In this document: piece by piece, positions 13,001 to 22,819 of the stretch
Position numbering within the stretch: position 1 is the first letter of the stretch
How the letters are laid out: every line of letters begins with the position of its first letter
Source: Strix aluco
Lineage: Eukaryota > Chordata > Aves > Strigiformes > Strigidae
Reading direction: 5' to 3'
DNA length: 64,000 nucleotides
NCBI RefSeq assembly: GCF_031877795.1
Contig: NC_133931.1
Span: 26,162,264 to 26,226,263 of the forward strand
The notes under the pieces: generated by a model
What the model saw: only the letters and a program-made list of their open reading frames with translations
Databases searched by the model: none
What the model was told of the DNA's origin: nothing
Made by a program: the position numbers and the translations under genes

Positions 13001-16000
13001 TTTCTCTTTGGGGCTTCAGTGTTTTACTCAGTATTTTGGTCTTCCTTCACTTGAGATTTTTATCTCTGAATCATTTCTGCAGTATGCACACAGGAGCACT
13101 TTCTTTCAAGAAACAAACAAAGCATTGAAAAAAGGTTTGTACCTCCATTTCTCCATTCCAAGGCTGGAGGATTAGAATGAGATAGAATGCTCGTGTCCTT
13201 CCCTTTTGAGTCACTCAGTAGTTAGAGCTCTTGTCTGGGACATTGGAGAGCCCAATGTCATTCCCTCTGTTTTGAGGGGATTCAGTTTGCACTTCCCCAG
13301 AGTGTTCTGACCTCCAGGCAATTAAGGCTGTGAAATGAGAATTTTTTTTAAACTACTCCTGTTGACTCCACTCCCTTTTGAACAGAATACATACATGCAT
13401 TGGACAGTATTGTGTTGTTTTGATGCTTAATTCCTTGTATTTGGACCTGTTCCTGTCCACTGAAGGTAAGGTGCAGAGAGGCAAGAAAGTTGTGAGGTTC
13501 CTAAAGAGAAAAAGGTAGTACCTGGAGCCTTGTCAATAAAAGGTTGTTCAAAACACTCTTCTAAGCAGTGCTACAGAACTGTGCTGCTCAGACTCCAAGA
13601 AGCTATACAACCTGCAAATGAAAAATAAGCAGGTTAAAGATGCTGCTGTTTCTATGATCCTGTACGTCTAGCTGTCAGTTTTAGTGCACAGCCTTGCTAT
13701 TTCTGTGTTGATGATTACCTTTCCAGTTTGTTTCTGCACTTAGGCATCATGGATGCAGGGAAATTGTAACATCAGGCATGATCTTGCTTTTATACATAAT
13801 GCCCTTGTGCCAGCAAATATTTCTGTACTCCTATCCCTTTTCCGCCAAAGATGAAAATATAATTTCTTGTGGGTTTTAGAGGTATTGCTGTAGTACCTGT
13901 AGCTGTAGATGTGCAGTCTAAAATATCTGCAGACAGCACTGGTGAGAAGAACAGCTTAGTACAGAGAAAATAATGAAGCTCCAGCTTCGTAATCAAAACT
14001 CAACTTGATAGTTGTAAAATTTACCAAATCTATTTTGCATATATGTTGTTTTCTTATAACAAGTTACAGTGGAATGGTCACAATGTATGAACTAATAAAG
14101 TATTTTCTCTCTTTTTCATTATGAAAACAGCTCTCTAAGAAAACACAGCAGTGCTCTGTACACTGTATTAAAACGAGTAATAACTAGTTTTAGCAAAGAC
14201 ACAGGTGAACTGGCCTCTTCTTTTTTGGATTTTATGCGACAGATTCTAAACTCTGATACGCTGGTAAGTGAGTATGTATGGAATACTTAGACAAACTCAG
14301 CTGCATTTCTCTGAAATCTACAGTGTGAGACATGTTCAGGAACAGTTATTTCAGAAAGCAGTTGACTGTGCAGATTGCTGTGTAAGGCTTTTCCATGTGT
14401 AGTGTTAGTGCCATCTTTAGTTTTTAATGAAATCTGTGAAAGCTGGGCAGAATATATGTTTAATAAATAAGAGGGTTTTTCAGTAGGAAGAACAGCATAT
14501 TGATTCATATTGATTTCCTAAGCGGATAGCATGCTGTTGTGTCCAGGTTTTAGATTCATGGCATCCTGTTAGAGTCGCTGTATTGATATATAGTATAGAA
14601 AGGAATCTAAAATATTTGTTAATTCTGCGATACAAACCTCAGCTTATATAGGAATGGATTGCATTTTTCTTGATGCAGCATCTAAACTTGCTGACTGAAG
14701 TGTACTTTGTTAAAATATTTTGCGTAGTATATTTTTAAATTACAAGATTACTCTTGTTTTGCTAGATTTTCTCTAATGTATATTTGATTCTAAGGGGTTT
14801 TCAGTCCAGAAGTATAATGAATAGTTACGTGTACTTATTGCCCACTTGTCAAATATTTCAGGGATGTTGTGGAGATGATGGAAGCCTTATGGAAGCAGAT
14901 GGATCTCATCCAGGCAGAACGCTGGGTCTAACTACTGCAGAGTTAAAACATCTACTGCAGAACAAAGAAGAAACCCCAGAAAACCTGCTGCTTGATCTAG
15001 AGAAACATGTTATGGTAAAAGAATTTAAATAATTAAGTTGACTTTGCAGTCTTGTATCTGAATGTGTTTCTAAAACAATATAGACTGTCTTTGATGAGAA
15101 GGGTGTGCAGTTCTGTGGCATACCTTGTGGAATTGGTAATAGCTGTTGCCATTGTTTTAATACTGATGTTCAAAATCACCTATTCGGATGCAGGATGGAT
15201 TCTGACTTCATTGTTTGTATTGTGGTAATGCTAAGAAGTTTCAGGTAAGGTTGAGTTCACTTTGTGCTGTGAGTATTTGCACACCATAAGAGCATAAGCA
15301 GTTAACTGTGATGAAAGGCAGCGAACGCATACAATAAAGAGCACTGGATAGTGCTGAAGTTGATTGTTAATGTAAAAGGCAACGGGAACCATTGCTTAGC
15401 AGTGGCTTGATGTTACTGGTGACCAGTAACAAGTGGAATACCCAGGAGTCAATACTGGGGCTGATAATGTTGGATGTTTTCATCAGAGAGCTGAATGGTG
15501 GTTACATCTTCAGTGAATTTGTGGATGGCAGTAAGCTGGGGGAGTGTCTAATGTGACAAACAGCAAAGCCTCAATCCAGGGCAGCCTCAATAAACTTTTT
15601 AGGATTGATTTAGCAGAAAGCTTGTTTGTTAGGGAAAATGGAAAGTTCTGCAGTGAGAGCGGTATAACCCCATGCCTTGGTGTGGTCTGGGCTGAAAAGG
15701 GCCAGGTGATTAAGGTGGATGTTAGACTGAATATGGGCCAACAGTGCAAGGTCACTACAAATGAGGCAGACTGTGTTCTGAGCTGTCCGGGAAGGAGCAG
15801 GGTCAGCAAATCAAGGGACCTTATTGTCTCCCTCCTTGGGGTGCTGGTGAGCTCTCCTGTGGTGTGCTGCATTCACCTTTGGCCAGCTTTGCCCTCTCGC
15901 CAGTTTTAGAGAGAGGTAGAGAAACTGAAAAGGGTTCTACCAAGGTGGTCAGGGACCTAGAGCATGTGTGCTGTAGCAAGATCAGGGGGAAGCTGGGATT

Positions 16001-19000
16001 GCTTAGCGTAGTGAAGAGGGCTAAGGAGCTATGTCAGAGCTACTTAACAGCTGTTTGGGGATAGTAACAAAGGTAGTGGAATCAAACTCTTTTTGTAATT
16101 CCATGTGATAAGACAAGGGGCAATAGCTCCAAACTGTGGCCTCAGAGATTCAGGTTGACATGGAGCGGGGGTGGGAAATCACTGAGAAAGTAGTGCAGCA
16201 CTGGAACAGAGTGGCTGTGGGCTCTCTGTCACTGGTGCTTTTTTTAGATGCGGCTAGATAAAGTTATGGCTGACCTGATCTGGCTTTGATGATAGTCCTG
16301 CTTCAAGTAGGGGGGGATTGGACTAGAGGACATGCAGAATTCAGTCCAACCAATGTTTCTGTGATTCTAATTGCAAACTTAGCTCTGATATTCAAATCTA
16401 ATCCTACATAATTGATGGCAGCCGTGCAGTAGATGACTAATTTAGAAGAGTCCATAAACAGCTGCTCCACAGCCTGTTGGTCACAAATGCCTTTCCAGTC
16501 CCTTCCCTGGCTGCCTAGATCTGTGGAAAAAGATTAAAAGCTACAGCTGTGCTGAAGGAGAAATAGCAGACACTTAGGATGTTGGAATGCTCTAGCTTGT
16601 TAACTAAAACTTGGGTGATGCCTTCTTTGGGACTATGTTATGGATGTTACTGCATCAACTGGAAATGAGAATTAGAACGTGCGTGTGGTGACATGATTTG
16701 TTTTATAGTAGACTGAGGAGCTCTCCGCTGTTGTTTATGTACTCGGTGTCTGAGTTTCACTATTTGTGGATGGATAGACTGTTTTGTGTAGTACCCCTCC
16801 TTTTTTTTTTTTTTTTAATTATCAAAAGCATTTTTCCTTCTTCGGGAAAGGAAAACATTCTGACTTTTGCTGTGTTGACTTAGGATCGTTCTAAGGAAGA
16901 TGATGGCCTTGAATCCTTACTGGACAACATTGTTGGAGTGAGGCAGATGTTGGAATCTGCGGGTGATTCTTGTCCGCTGAGTGACCAAGATGTAGAGCCT
17001 ATTCTTTCTGCACCAGACTCTCTTCAGAACTTGTTTAATAACAGGTAAAATTGTTAAGTGTGTGAGCATACTACCTGCATGCAATAATTTATGCATAATT
17101 ATATTACAAACAGGATCTAAACAGCACTGTTGTCACTACTAACCTACTAGTCCCAGTATATTTAATTTCATGCAGGTATCAAGGGTAAGGCAGCAACATT
17201 CACCCCAGGTTCAGTAATGCTGTGTATGCTTGCAGTTGGTTGTAATTCATAACCAAATAGGCATTTGGCATTGTTTTGTTGCAGGACTACATATGTGTTG
17301 GCAGATGTGATGGATGACCAGCTGAAGTCCATGTGGTTCTCACCCTTTCAGGCTGAAGAAATAGACACTGATCTGGATATGGTAAAAGGCTTCATTAACA
17401 TAGCTGAAGTGGATTTAAAAATGACTGTTAACCTGAGCTAGTAGTATCAGAAATTCAGATGGCCCAACTGTTTGTTTTCCTGAGCTCACCCTTGTAAATT
17501 GACCCTGATATAGGGCTTGGCATTCATTAAAAGTTGTTACCAAATACCTTCAGGTTCACTCAGTGGCAGCCACAAAATTGGCACCTTCCACAGTGCTCTA
17601 ATGCAGAAGTCATCTCCTTTAGAGGAACATTTGTTGTGTCAGTCCTAATCTGCTTTTGCACTGCTGCTAGGGATTTTCAGCAGTTTGTGTTAAACATGGA
17701 CAAAGAATGTGAATTATTTTCTTTTCCTTGTTTGTCTTCTGTCATTGCAGTAGCTATCAGGCTCTTTGGATATTACTTTTTTTTTTTATGTCTTTGCTCT
17801 GATGTGACAAAAGTGAAAAAACTGGCAGTAGTAAATGAAACCACTTGCACAAAAACTCTTCACAGTATTTGAAACTTGATTTTTATAATCTAAACTTTAA
17901 ATGTAATTTTGAAAAATATACGATAACATTCTTTTGTTTTTTTAAACTAAGCAATCGGCAGTGTCTTATGTGAGAAATAATCAGTTTCTATTAACTTCAT
18001 TGCTTTAATTCTTTCTAGTTCAATTCTTTAATTTACATGCAAAGATACTTGTGTTTTAATTTCTTTAAGAAAAACAAAACTGTCGATTCCTGTATAAAAG
18101 CAGCATTAATAAATTTATAGGATTGTAGCTTAAGCCAAAGAGTGCCTCACTGTATGTCATTTCGTGACAAGACAGGTGTTCATACTTGAAAGCTATGCCC
18201 TTGACTTTGTTGAGATTCGGAACCATCAAGACAATTTTGCTGCAGCTCTGCTGCTTTTTGTTACTGCTGCTTTTTGTTTTGAGCCACACTACTGCAGTAG
18301 AGGATGGAGCTTTTTCACTGTGGTAGAAGGACCCTAACTGAATCTCATCCATGCTGGTACAGCATGTTTTCTTCAGAGATGCTAGTAATGATTTTTGTGA
18401 TAAAACTAAACTCTCTCATTGCAGGTAAAAGTTGACTTAATTGAACTGTCAGAGAAGGGCTGCAGTGACTTTGACTTGCAAGCTGAATTGGAGAGGTCAT
18501 TTTTGTCAGAACCATCATCTCCTGGCCGCACAAAAACCACAAAGGGGTTCAAACTTGGCAAGCACAAGCATGAGACCTTCATAACTTCAAGGTAAGATGA
18601 GTTTAATGAGTAAACAGTTAGTGTGTTCAGCACTGACTTGTATATTCTCAAAATGTCAAATACCTTTCAAATTGCATCTCCAATATGGAGAATGCGTGAC
18701 CTTCAGTATGAACACATTTTTACATTAACTAAATACATTATGGTTTGTCATGACAGTGGAAAATCTGAGTACATAGAGCCTGCAAAGAGAGCTCACGTTG
18801 TGCCACCACCAAGAGGAAGAGGCAGGGGAGGATTTGGACAAGGAATTCGACCACATGATATCTTCCGTCAGAGGAAACAGAATACGAGCAGGCCACCCTC
18901 CATGCATGTGGATGATTTTGTTGCTGCAGAGAGCAAAGAAGTGGTTGCTCCAGATGGGATACCACCAGCCAAAAGGCCACCAAAAGTGTCACAGAAGATT

Positions 19001-20699
19001 TCTTCACGTGGTGGGTTCTCAGGGAATCGTGGAGGACGAGGAGCTTTTCACAGTCAGAACAGGTTCTTTACACCACCTGCTTCAAAAGGTATGTTTCCTG
19101 TATTAGAATTGGAGTAAATGAATGCTAAAAATGCTTCAGTAACACTAACCCAATTTACTAGCAGTTAATCATCCCTACTGTGAGATGTTGCTGAAGCAGT
19201 GTTGTTGAAATAAATTGTTTAGCACTAGAAGAGGTTCTCTTGAGTGCTGTGGAATTGAAACAAGGCTGCAAGTTCCTGTGTTGCCTCTCTCTCCCTCTTG
19301 CAAAAGGAGTTAGCTGTTTTCTTTCAGCAACTATTGGAGTGCTTTAAGAGATGCAGTCAGGGGGAAAAAAAAAAGCATGCTCTACCATTTGTGATATGGT
19401 AGTTCCTGAAATCAAGCATCACAATCCATCTCTGAGTTTAAAAGAGGCTTTTGAATGAAAGGATGGAAGATCCTGACAAGAATAAGATGCAATTTTCCAT
19501 GAACCTGGAGATTCTAGCTACAGTGTGTTCTGTTTCTTTCATATATAGACAAGATTGCATTCCTTTCCCTTCCATCCCATAATGAGGGCAAGTCCTTGCA
19601 CAGTATAAACAGAAAATGCTTCCATTTAGTAAAGTTATAAATACTAGGATTTACTTTACCACAAAACCTTAGAGTATGGCAGTGTATCTTAATACAGTAG
19701 ATAATGTGAATTCTTTTAAACTTGAGTTCATGTCTGAAAAATAGATGTTCTCCCCTGATTCTGTGTATAATACAGTAACTTGTAGACTTTGAGTTAGAAT
19801 ACGGAGGGTATGTTGATGCAGAGCAGCTTCATCTATTTGAATTATGTAAATATAATGCTTACCACCCTGAGTACTGTGAAGACTGAAATGAAAAAAAAAA
19901 GTGATATTTGCTCAACAGCGCGTGGGTTTTTCTCTCCCTATCTAGGAAATTACAGTCGTCGTGAAGGTGCTCGAGGCTCAAGTTGGAGTGCACAGAGTAC
20001 GCCCAGGGGAACCTACAATGACAGTAGAGGTGGTCAAAGCAATTTTAACAGGGGTCCACTGCCACCATTGAGACCATTAAGTTCAGCAGGTACATGGTAT
20101 TCATATGGGCATCGAACTATAGAAAATTCCTTGAATTTCATTTTTGCTTTACAAATGAAACCATGCAAGGATGCTGCAGACACCTTGAAATTCAGCAAAT
20201 GTTTTAAGCATATATGAACAGTTGTCACTGAGACTGTGTCAAATACATGCTTTCATACGAACAATCCATAAAGCTTGCTGAATTGAACACTTGATCGCAG
20301 AATCTTAATTTTGCATTCAGATTTTTGCAATTCAGTTGTCTTCGTACCTACATGGTAATTATAGAGCAAATCAAAGCAAAAAATGCTTGCCTAAAAGAAA
20401 AGTGAAAATTAAAAGGAGAAAACAGACCCTGTTTGTCTCATCTTGTTTTTGTTTCTTATGCTTTCACAGCAGCTACTACGCCTAGGGCTTTTTTTTTTTT
20501 TTTTTTTTTTTCCAACTGAGTATACTTTTCTTTGCTTTAAGGCTACCGACCGAGTCCTCGCGATCGTGCTTCCAGAGGCCGGGGAGGAATTGGACCATCT
20601 TGGACAAGTGCTAATAGTAGTAGCAGTGGTGGCTCAAGAGGAAAGTTTGTTAGTGGAGGCAGTGGAAGAGGTCGTCATGTACGTTCCTTCACACGATAA
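898..20699 (+). CDS. VIRMA: VIRMA (virilizer-like m6A methyltransferase-associated protein), 3' 19 coding exons
   Basis: VIRMA is the large scaffold subunit of the nuclear m6A writer complex (with METTL3/METTL14, WTAP, HAKAI, ZC3H13) and is known to direct methylation toward 3' UTRs and stop-codon regions. Nineteen exons read by eye join in frame without a stop: 898-1020, 1561-1845, 2561-3713, 5012-5503, 6238-6392, 7817-7899, 8345-8438, 8574-9118, 9701-9936, 10695-10947, 12667-12884, 14131-14263, 14862-15014, 16884-17044, 17285-17381, 18425-18591, 18757-19088, 19946-20089 and 20542-20699. They encode 1,659 complete residues closely matching the human protein (about 1,812 residues), so roughly 150 N-terminal residues are missing to the left. 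Order: proline-rich linker, acidic D/E tract, long helical-repeat (ARM-like) body, then an Arg/Gly-rich tail ending VRSFTR. Every intron is GT-AG. Introns at 3714-5011, 10948-12666, 12885-14130 and 15015-16883 carry old repeats; in the others I see only AT-rich intron sequence. Confidence 0.97.
1561..1845 (+). CDS. VIRMA: VIRMA coding exon: acidic Glu/Asp-rich region
   Basis: Encodes [13 protein letters not shown] followed by about 60 residues that are mostly Glu and Asp. The DNA is a GAG/GAT/GAA triplet-rich purine tract and therefore stays open in several frames. The acceptor is TTTTTAG at 1554-1560 and the donor G|GTAAGT at 1845/1846. Two extra Val residues after PVS, relative to human, come from the acceptor position. 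Confidence 0.94.
2561..3713 (+). CDS. VIRMA: VIRMA large exon: start of the conserved helical body
   Basis: A 1,153-nt exon and the largest in the window. It starts [20 protein letters not shown] and contains [15 protein letters not shown] and [20 protein letters not shown], ending at DDPYPVLFR. Its helical repeats fit the virilizer body that binds the other writer subunits. It ends in phase 2 (AG|GTATGG). Confidence 0.97.
4485..4735 (-). repeat. CR1 LINE 3' fragment
   Basis: Starts 'CATAGAATGGTTTGGGTTGGAA' (read here reverse-complemented) and continues through 'CTAGTTCCAACC' and 'CCTTGAACACTGCCAGGGAG', the classic avian CR1 3' region in antisense to VIRMA. It lies in the intron after the large exon. 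A T/G-rich stretch follows at 4738-4792. Confidence 0.88.
5012..5503 (+). CDS. VIRMA: VIRMA coding exon ([18 protein letters not shown]...)
   Basis: A 492-nt exon after a 16-T pyrimidine tract (4992-5007) and CCAG. It begins [20 protein letters not shown], contains [19 protein letters not shown] (first residue approximate), and ends [10 protein letters not shown]. Near identity to human across this exon supports both ends. The donor is GG|GTAATT. Confidence 0.96.
6238..6392 (+). CDS. VIRMA: VIRMA coding exon ([14 protein letters not shown]...)
   Basis: Encodes [20 protein letters not shown] through [15 protein letters not shown]. The acceptor is ATTTCAG at 6231-6237 and the donor AG|GTACAG. 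Ends in phase 1. Confidence 0.95.
7817..7899 (+). CDS. VIRMA: VIRMA coding exon ([18 protein letters not shown]...)
   Basis: A small 83-nt exon encoding [20 protein letters not shown] and ending EYVKQ in phase 0. The acceptor is TCCCAG and the donor CAG|GTTAGT. Confidence 0.95.
8345..8438 (+). CDS. VIRMA: VIRMA coding exon ([18 protein letters not shown]...)
   Basis: A 94-nt exon encoding [20 protein letters not shown] through PPPLVEG. The acceptor is CCTTAAG at 8338-8344 and the donor AAG|GTATGG. Confidence 0.94.
8574..9118 (+). CDS. VIRMA: VIRMA coding exon ([15 protein letters not shown]...)
   Basis: A 545-nt exon encoding [20 protein letters not shown] through [11 protein letters not shown], nearly identical to mammals. 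This is one of the most conserved parts of the helical body. The acceptor is TACAG|GTCAAC and the donor CAG|GTATAA. Confidence 0.97.
9701..9936 (+). CDS. VIRMA: VIRMA coding exon ([17 protein letters not shown]...)
   Basis: Encodes [20 protein letters not shown] to [10 protein letters not shown]. The acceptor is CCTGCAG at 9694-9700 and the donor AG|GTATCT at 9936/9937. Phase 2. Confidence 0.96.
10695..10947 (+). CDS. VIRMA: VIRMA coding exon ([19 protein letters not shown]...)
   Basis: Encodes [20 protein letters not shown] through SLLQSLCDQ. The acceptor is CTTTCAG and the donor CAG|GTATTT. Ends in phase 0. Confidence 0.95.
11765..12330 (-). repeat. CR1 LINE fragment, interrupted by a nested CR1 piece
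   Basis: Antisense CR1 3' end: 'CACAGAATCATAGAATATCT', then 'CTCCCTGAACTCTTGACAGGC', then 'CAGCCTTCTCTTCTCTAGGC'. About 140 nt from 12070 to 12209 do not belong and are described separately. The copy is diverged, so it is an old insertion in the VIRMA intron 10948-12666. Confidence 0.85.
12070..12223 (+). repeat. Sense-oriented CR1-like fragment nested in the antisense CR1
   Basis: 'GTGTCCAGTTCTGGGATCTG' followed by 'AAAAGACTTTGAAAG' resembles the sense strand of the CR1 3' region, opposite to the flanking CR1 copy. It is bounded by perfect 14-bp copies of TCCCCCTCCGCTGC at 12056-12069 and 12210-12223. It lacks the CR1 3' terminus. Confidence 0.6.
12667..12884 (+). CDS. VIRMA: VIRMA coding exon ([17 protein letters not shown]...)
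   Basis: Encodes [20 protein letters not shown] through [11 protein letters not shown]. The acceptor is TTTCTAG and the donor AG|GTATGG. Phase 2. Confidence 0.95.
13205..13330 (+). repeat. Probable relic of a tRNA-derived amniote SINE
   Basis: 'AGTTAGAGCTCTTGTCTGGG' then 'ACATTGGAGAGCCCAATG' and 'CCCTCTGTTTTGAGGGGATT' resemble the tRNA-like head and the palindromic middle of old reptile/amniote SINEs. It is weakly preserved and identified by eye only. Confidence 0.35.
14131..14263 (+). CDS. VIRMA: VIRMA coding exon ([16 protein letters not shown]...)
   Basis: Encodes [20 protein letters not shown] through [10 protein letters not shown]. The acceptor is AAAACAG at 14124-14130 and the donor CTG|GTAAGT. 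Ends in phase 0. Confidence 0.95.
14862..15014 (+). CDS. VIRMA: VIRMA coding exon ([16 protein letters not shown]...)
   Basis: Encodes [20 protein letters not shown] to LLDLEKHVM. The acceptor is TTTCAG and the donor ATG|GTAAAA, both in phase 0. It diverges from human more than the exons on either side. Confidence 0.93.
15430..16370 (+). repeat. Old, long CR1 LINE copy with degraded reverse-transcriptase region
   Basis: Sense-strand CR1 features run in order: 'CCCAGGAGTCAATACTGGGG' (reverse-transcriptase C-terminal region), 'GTGGATGGCAGTAAGCTGGG', 'ATGGGCCAACAGTGCAAGG', 'TTAAGGTGGATG', 'CAGCACTGGAACAGAGTGGC', and a 3' end 'CCAACCAATGTTTCTGTGAT'. Stops and indels break the frame. The 5' boundary is approximate. 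Open stretches on both strands here (for example 15544-15909) are remnants of this element rather than genes. Confidence 0.8.
16884..17044 (+). CDS. VIRMA: VIRMA coding exon ([17 protein letters not shown]...)
   Basis: Encodes [20 protein letters not shown] to [10 protein letters not shown]. The acceptor is GACTTAG and the donor CAG|GTAAAA. Phase 2. Confidence 0.95.
17285..17381 (+). CDS. VIRMA: VIRMA coding exon ([17 protein letters not shown]...)
   Basis: A 97-nt exon encoding [20 protein letters not shown] through EEIDTDLDM. The acceptor is GTTGCAG and the donor ATG|GTAAAA. Confidence 0.95.
18425..18591 (+). CDS. VIRMA: VIRMA coding exon ([17 protein letters not shown]...)
   Basis: Encodes [20 protein letters not shown] then [20 protein letters not shown] and ends HETFITS. 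The acceptor is CATTGCAG|GTAAAA and the donor AG|GTAAGA. Confidence 0.96.
18757..19088 (+). CDS. VIRMA: VIRMA coding exon: Arg/Gly-rich tail, part 1
   Basis: Encodes [42 protein letters not shown] and [20 protein letters not shown]. The RGG/RG motifs suggest RNA contact and arginine methylation, a family property inferred here. The acceptor is CATGACAG and the donor AAG|GTATGT. Confidence 0.96.
19946..20089 (+). CDS. VIRMA: VIRMA coding exon: Arg/Gly-rich tail, part 2
   Basis: Encodes [20 protein letters not shown] through [13 protein letters not shown]. The acceptor is TATCTAG and the donor CAG|GTACAT. Phase 1 at both ends, so the exon could be skipped in frame. Confidence 0.95.
20542..20699 (+). 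CDS. VIRMA: VIRMA terminal coding exon with stop
   Basis: Encodes [20 protein letters not shown] through [11 protein letters not shown] and the stop TAA at 20697-20699, matching the human C-terminus. A run of 23 T (20489-20511) sits about 30 bp before the acceptor TTTAAG. Confidence 0.96.
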
Positions 20700-20885
20700 A
20701 ATGAGACCTAATGGAACAGCCCAACCATGTGCACTTGTGTGAAGATGGCAAAGAAAACAGCGGCACTAAAGGACCAATTCAGAGTTATTAGTATCTGGAG
20801 GACGCCAAGAGAATATTTTTGTCTGAAGAGAAGTTTTTGTTTGATACAAGACTTGAAATTTCAATAAAATTCAAGACTTTTTGTG
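20700..20885 (+). other. VIRMA: VIRMA 3' UTR (proximal form)
   Basis: Follows the stop codon and contains AATAAA at 20863-20868, then a T/GT-rich downstream stretch ('TTTTTGTGTACAATTG'). This suggests cleavage near 20,885. Later AATAAA copies (21061, 21345, 22627, 22706 approximately) could serve longer 3' UTRs. Confidence 0.75.
20863..20868 (+). terminator. VIRMA polyadenylation signal AATAAA
   Basis: Canonical hexamer 164 nt after the stop codon, followed within 20-30 nt by a T- and GT-rich element. Confidence 0.75.
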
Positions 20886-21177
20886 TACAATTGTAAATTT
20901 TTTGTTCCTTTTGAAAGAATGTTTTAATTTTTTTGTGGACTTCGGTAGACAATACTCAGTAAAGAACCTCTTTGAGTTAAGGCTTGAAGGACTTCTAAAA
21001 TATTCATTGTGCCAAAAGAAAGGTACAGGTGTTTTGTGCGTGACTTATTACTGCAAGAAAAATAAATATATATGTATGTAAGGCAATTTTAGTTTTTTCT
21101 CTCAGGTTTAGAGTCATTAGCCCTTTTTTTTTTAAGTCAGTCTGAGTTATTAATGAATGAGGTCCATCTGACAGCAG

Positions 21178-21225
21178 TTGAAGTAGCAAGTAATAGAAGA
21201 TTGAAATTAATTAATGTGTGAAAAT
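21178..21225 (+). repeat. 48-bp perfect direct repeat, copy 1
   Basis: Begins TTGAAGTAGCAAGTAATAGA and ends GTGTGAAAAT. It is identical over 48 nt to 22772-22819, and the flanks differ immediately on both sides. Confidence 0.9.
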
Positions 21226-22771
21226 ACAAATGTAAATGTAATTTATGTAGGTTTTGTTGTACATCTTTGGTAATGGATTAGACACTTAAATAAGATCCCA
21301 CACCTGTTAAAATTAGTAGGAAATCTGTCATTGACTTCAGGGTGAATAAAGTAACATTTTAGCATTTGCTTTACAACTCCAGCTTGTGCATTAGTAGCAC
21401 AAGAATTATTTCACTGGAAAACAGAGTATGCTTTGAAGTTGAAAGGCAAGATACCCATACCCTTGGAGAGCCTGGAGTTAATTGCCTGCCTCTCTGCTGG
21501 CTTACATAGTTGAGGAGAAGGCATAGAGACAGATGTATAAACTGAACAGCCACATAGTCAAGCAGTAATGCTTAAACCTTCCCTTTGAATAGATGGGTTA
21601 GATTTTTGTTTCTGTACTTTGAGAAAAGAAAAACTTTTAAGTAGTAGGAATTCATAAAGAAGTGCCACCACTACATTCAACTCTAAATTTATTTTCATAT
21701 TAAATTCAGTGATTGAAGTAAGCTTTTTACGTGTTTGCATTCCATTGGGCTCCATGGGATTTCATAGAATTGGCTGATTCTAATAGCCTTTTATTGCATT
21801 TTTGGATGGGGTGAGGAGTGGAAGCTTTTTCTAAAGGCCATATACAATTTTTACAAATGGGCTCCACTGTCACGCTTAGCTGAGCTTGATTTTCACTTAC
21901 GCTTTGGTCTCTTGACATTACAGAAGTGCTATAAAGGGGTCTTTGCCTACTTAAATAAGGCCCAGTTGTAATGTTCTTGTTTTATGTAATCTTAACTTTG
22001 GACAGCTTGTCTGCCTAGACTCAAACTTTAACACCCTAGTTTAAGTGCTTCTAAAGTATGATAATACTTCAAATTGAATTTTTTTTTTAAGCTTTATACT
22101 GCATGGCTAAATTAAGTAGGTTTTCATTTGAAGTGCAGAAGGCCCCTGTTATGTGTACTTTCTCTGTGTGAAGACTGGGACAGTGTCCCACTGTTCAAGA
22201 GGTGTTTAGTTTGCACAAAGTCAATTGACAGAACTTATGAAAGTGGTAAACTTTTATTAATTGACTGGGTGCAGTTAAAGGGAACAGTATTGCTTCACAA
22301 AGGTATGCATTTTAACACTTTAGAATAACATGAACAAAGATTTGGATTGGAAGCCAAACAATTTTCTGAATGGTGAAATAACAGTAAGATGTAATTTTAC
22401 TAATAATGCAATTGTAATGACTAAAATGGGTGGGGCTCTCACAGGCGTTACAGGTACTAATGCTATTTTTTTAGGGAGCACTGCATAAATATTTTTAAGC
22501 TGACTAGCTCCTTTAGACCATGTGTTTAAGGTTGTTTTATTTTTTTAGAAACTTTGTTGAAAACTAGCAGGGATATGAGTAATTTGTTTTTTGTCAGGGA
22601 ATTTGAAATGAAAAGTGTCAAGCATGGAATAAATATGTAAATAGTACTGGTTCTTGAAAGTTTAAAATACATGGCATGTCGCTAGTAATTTTCAAACTAG
22701 GAGGAAATAAAGGGTTGCTTAAATTGTTTGATGTATGGGAGCTCTGTAAATTAGATAGAAGTATAGTCTAC

Positions 22772-22819
22772 TTGAAGTAGCAAGTAATAGAAGATTGAAA
22801 TTAATTAATGTGTGAAAAT
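22772..22819 (+). repeat. 48-bp perfect direct repeat, copy 2
   Basis: Identical to 21178-21225, offset 1,594 bp and in the same orientation. It resembles no repeat family I know. Confidence 0.9.

Noticed and set aside
15544-15909. A 121-codon plus-strand frame and a 120-codon minus-strand frame over the same DNA
   Set aside because: Both lie inside a degraded CR1 LINE. The plus frame is shifted relative to real reverse-transcriptase homology and the minus frame is its shadow.
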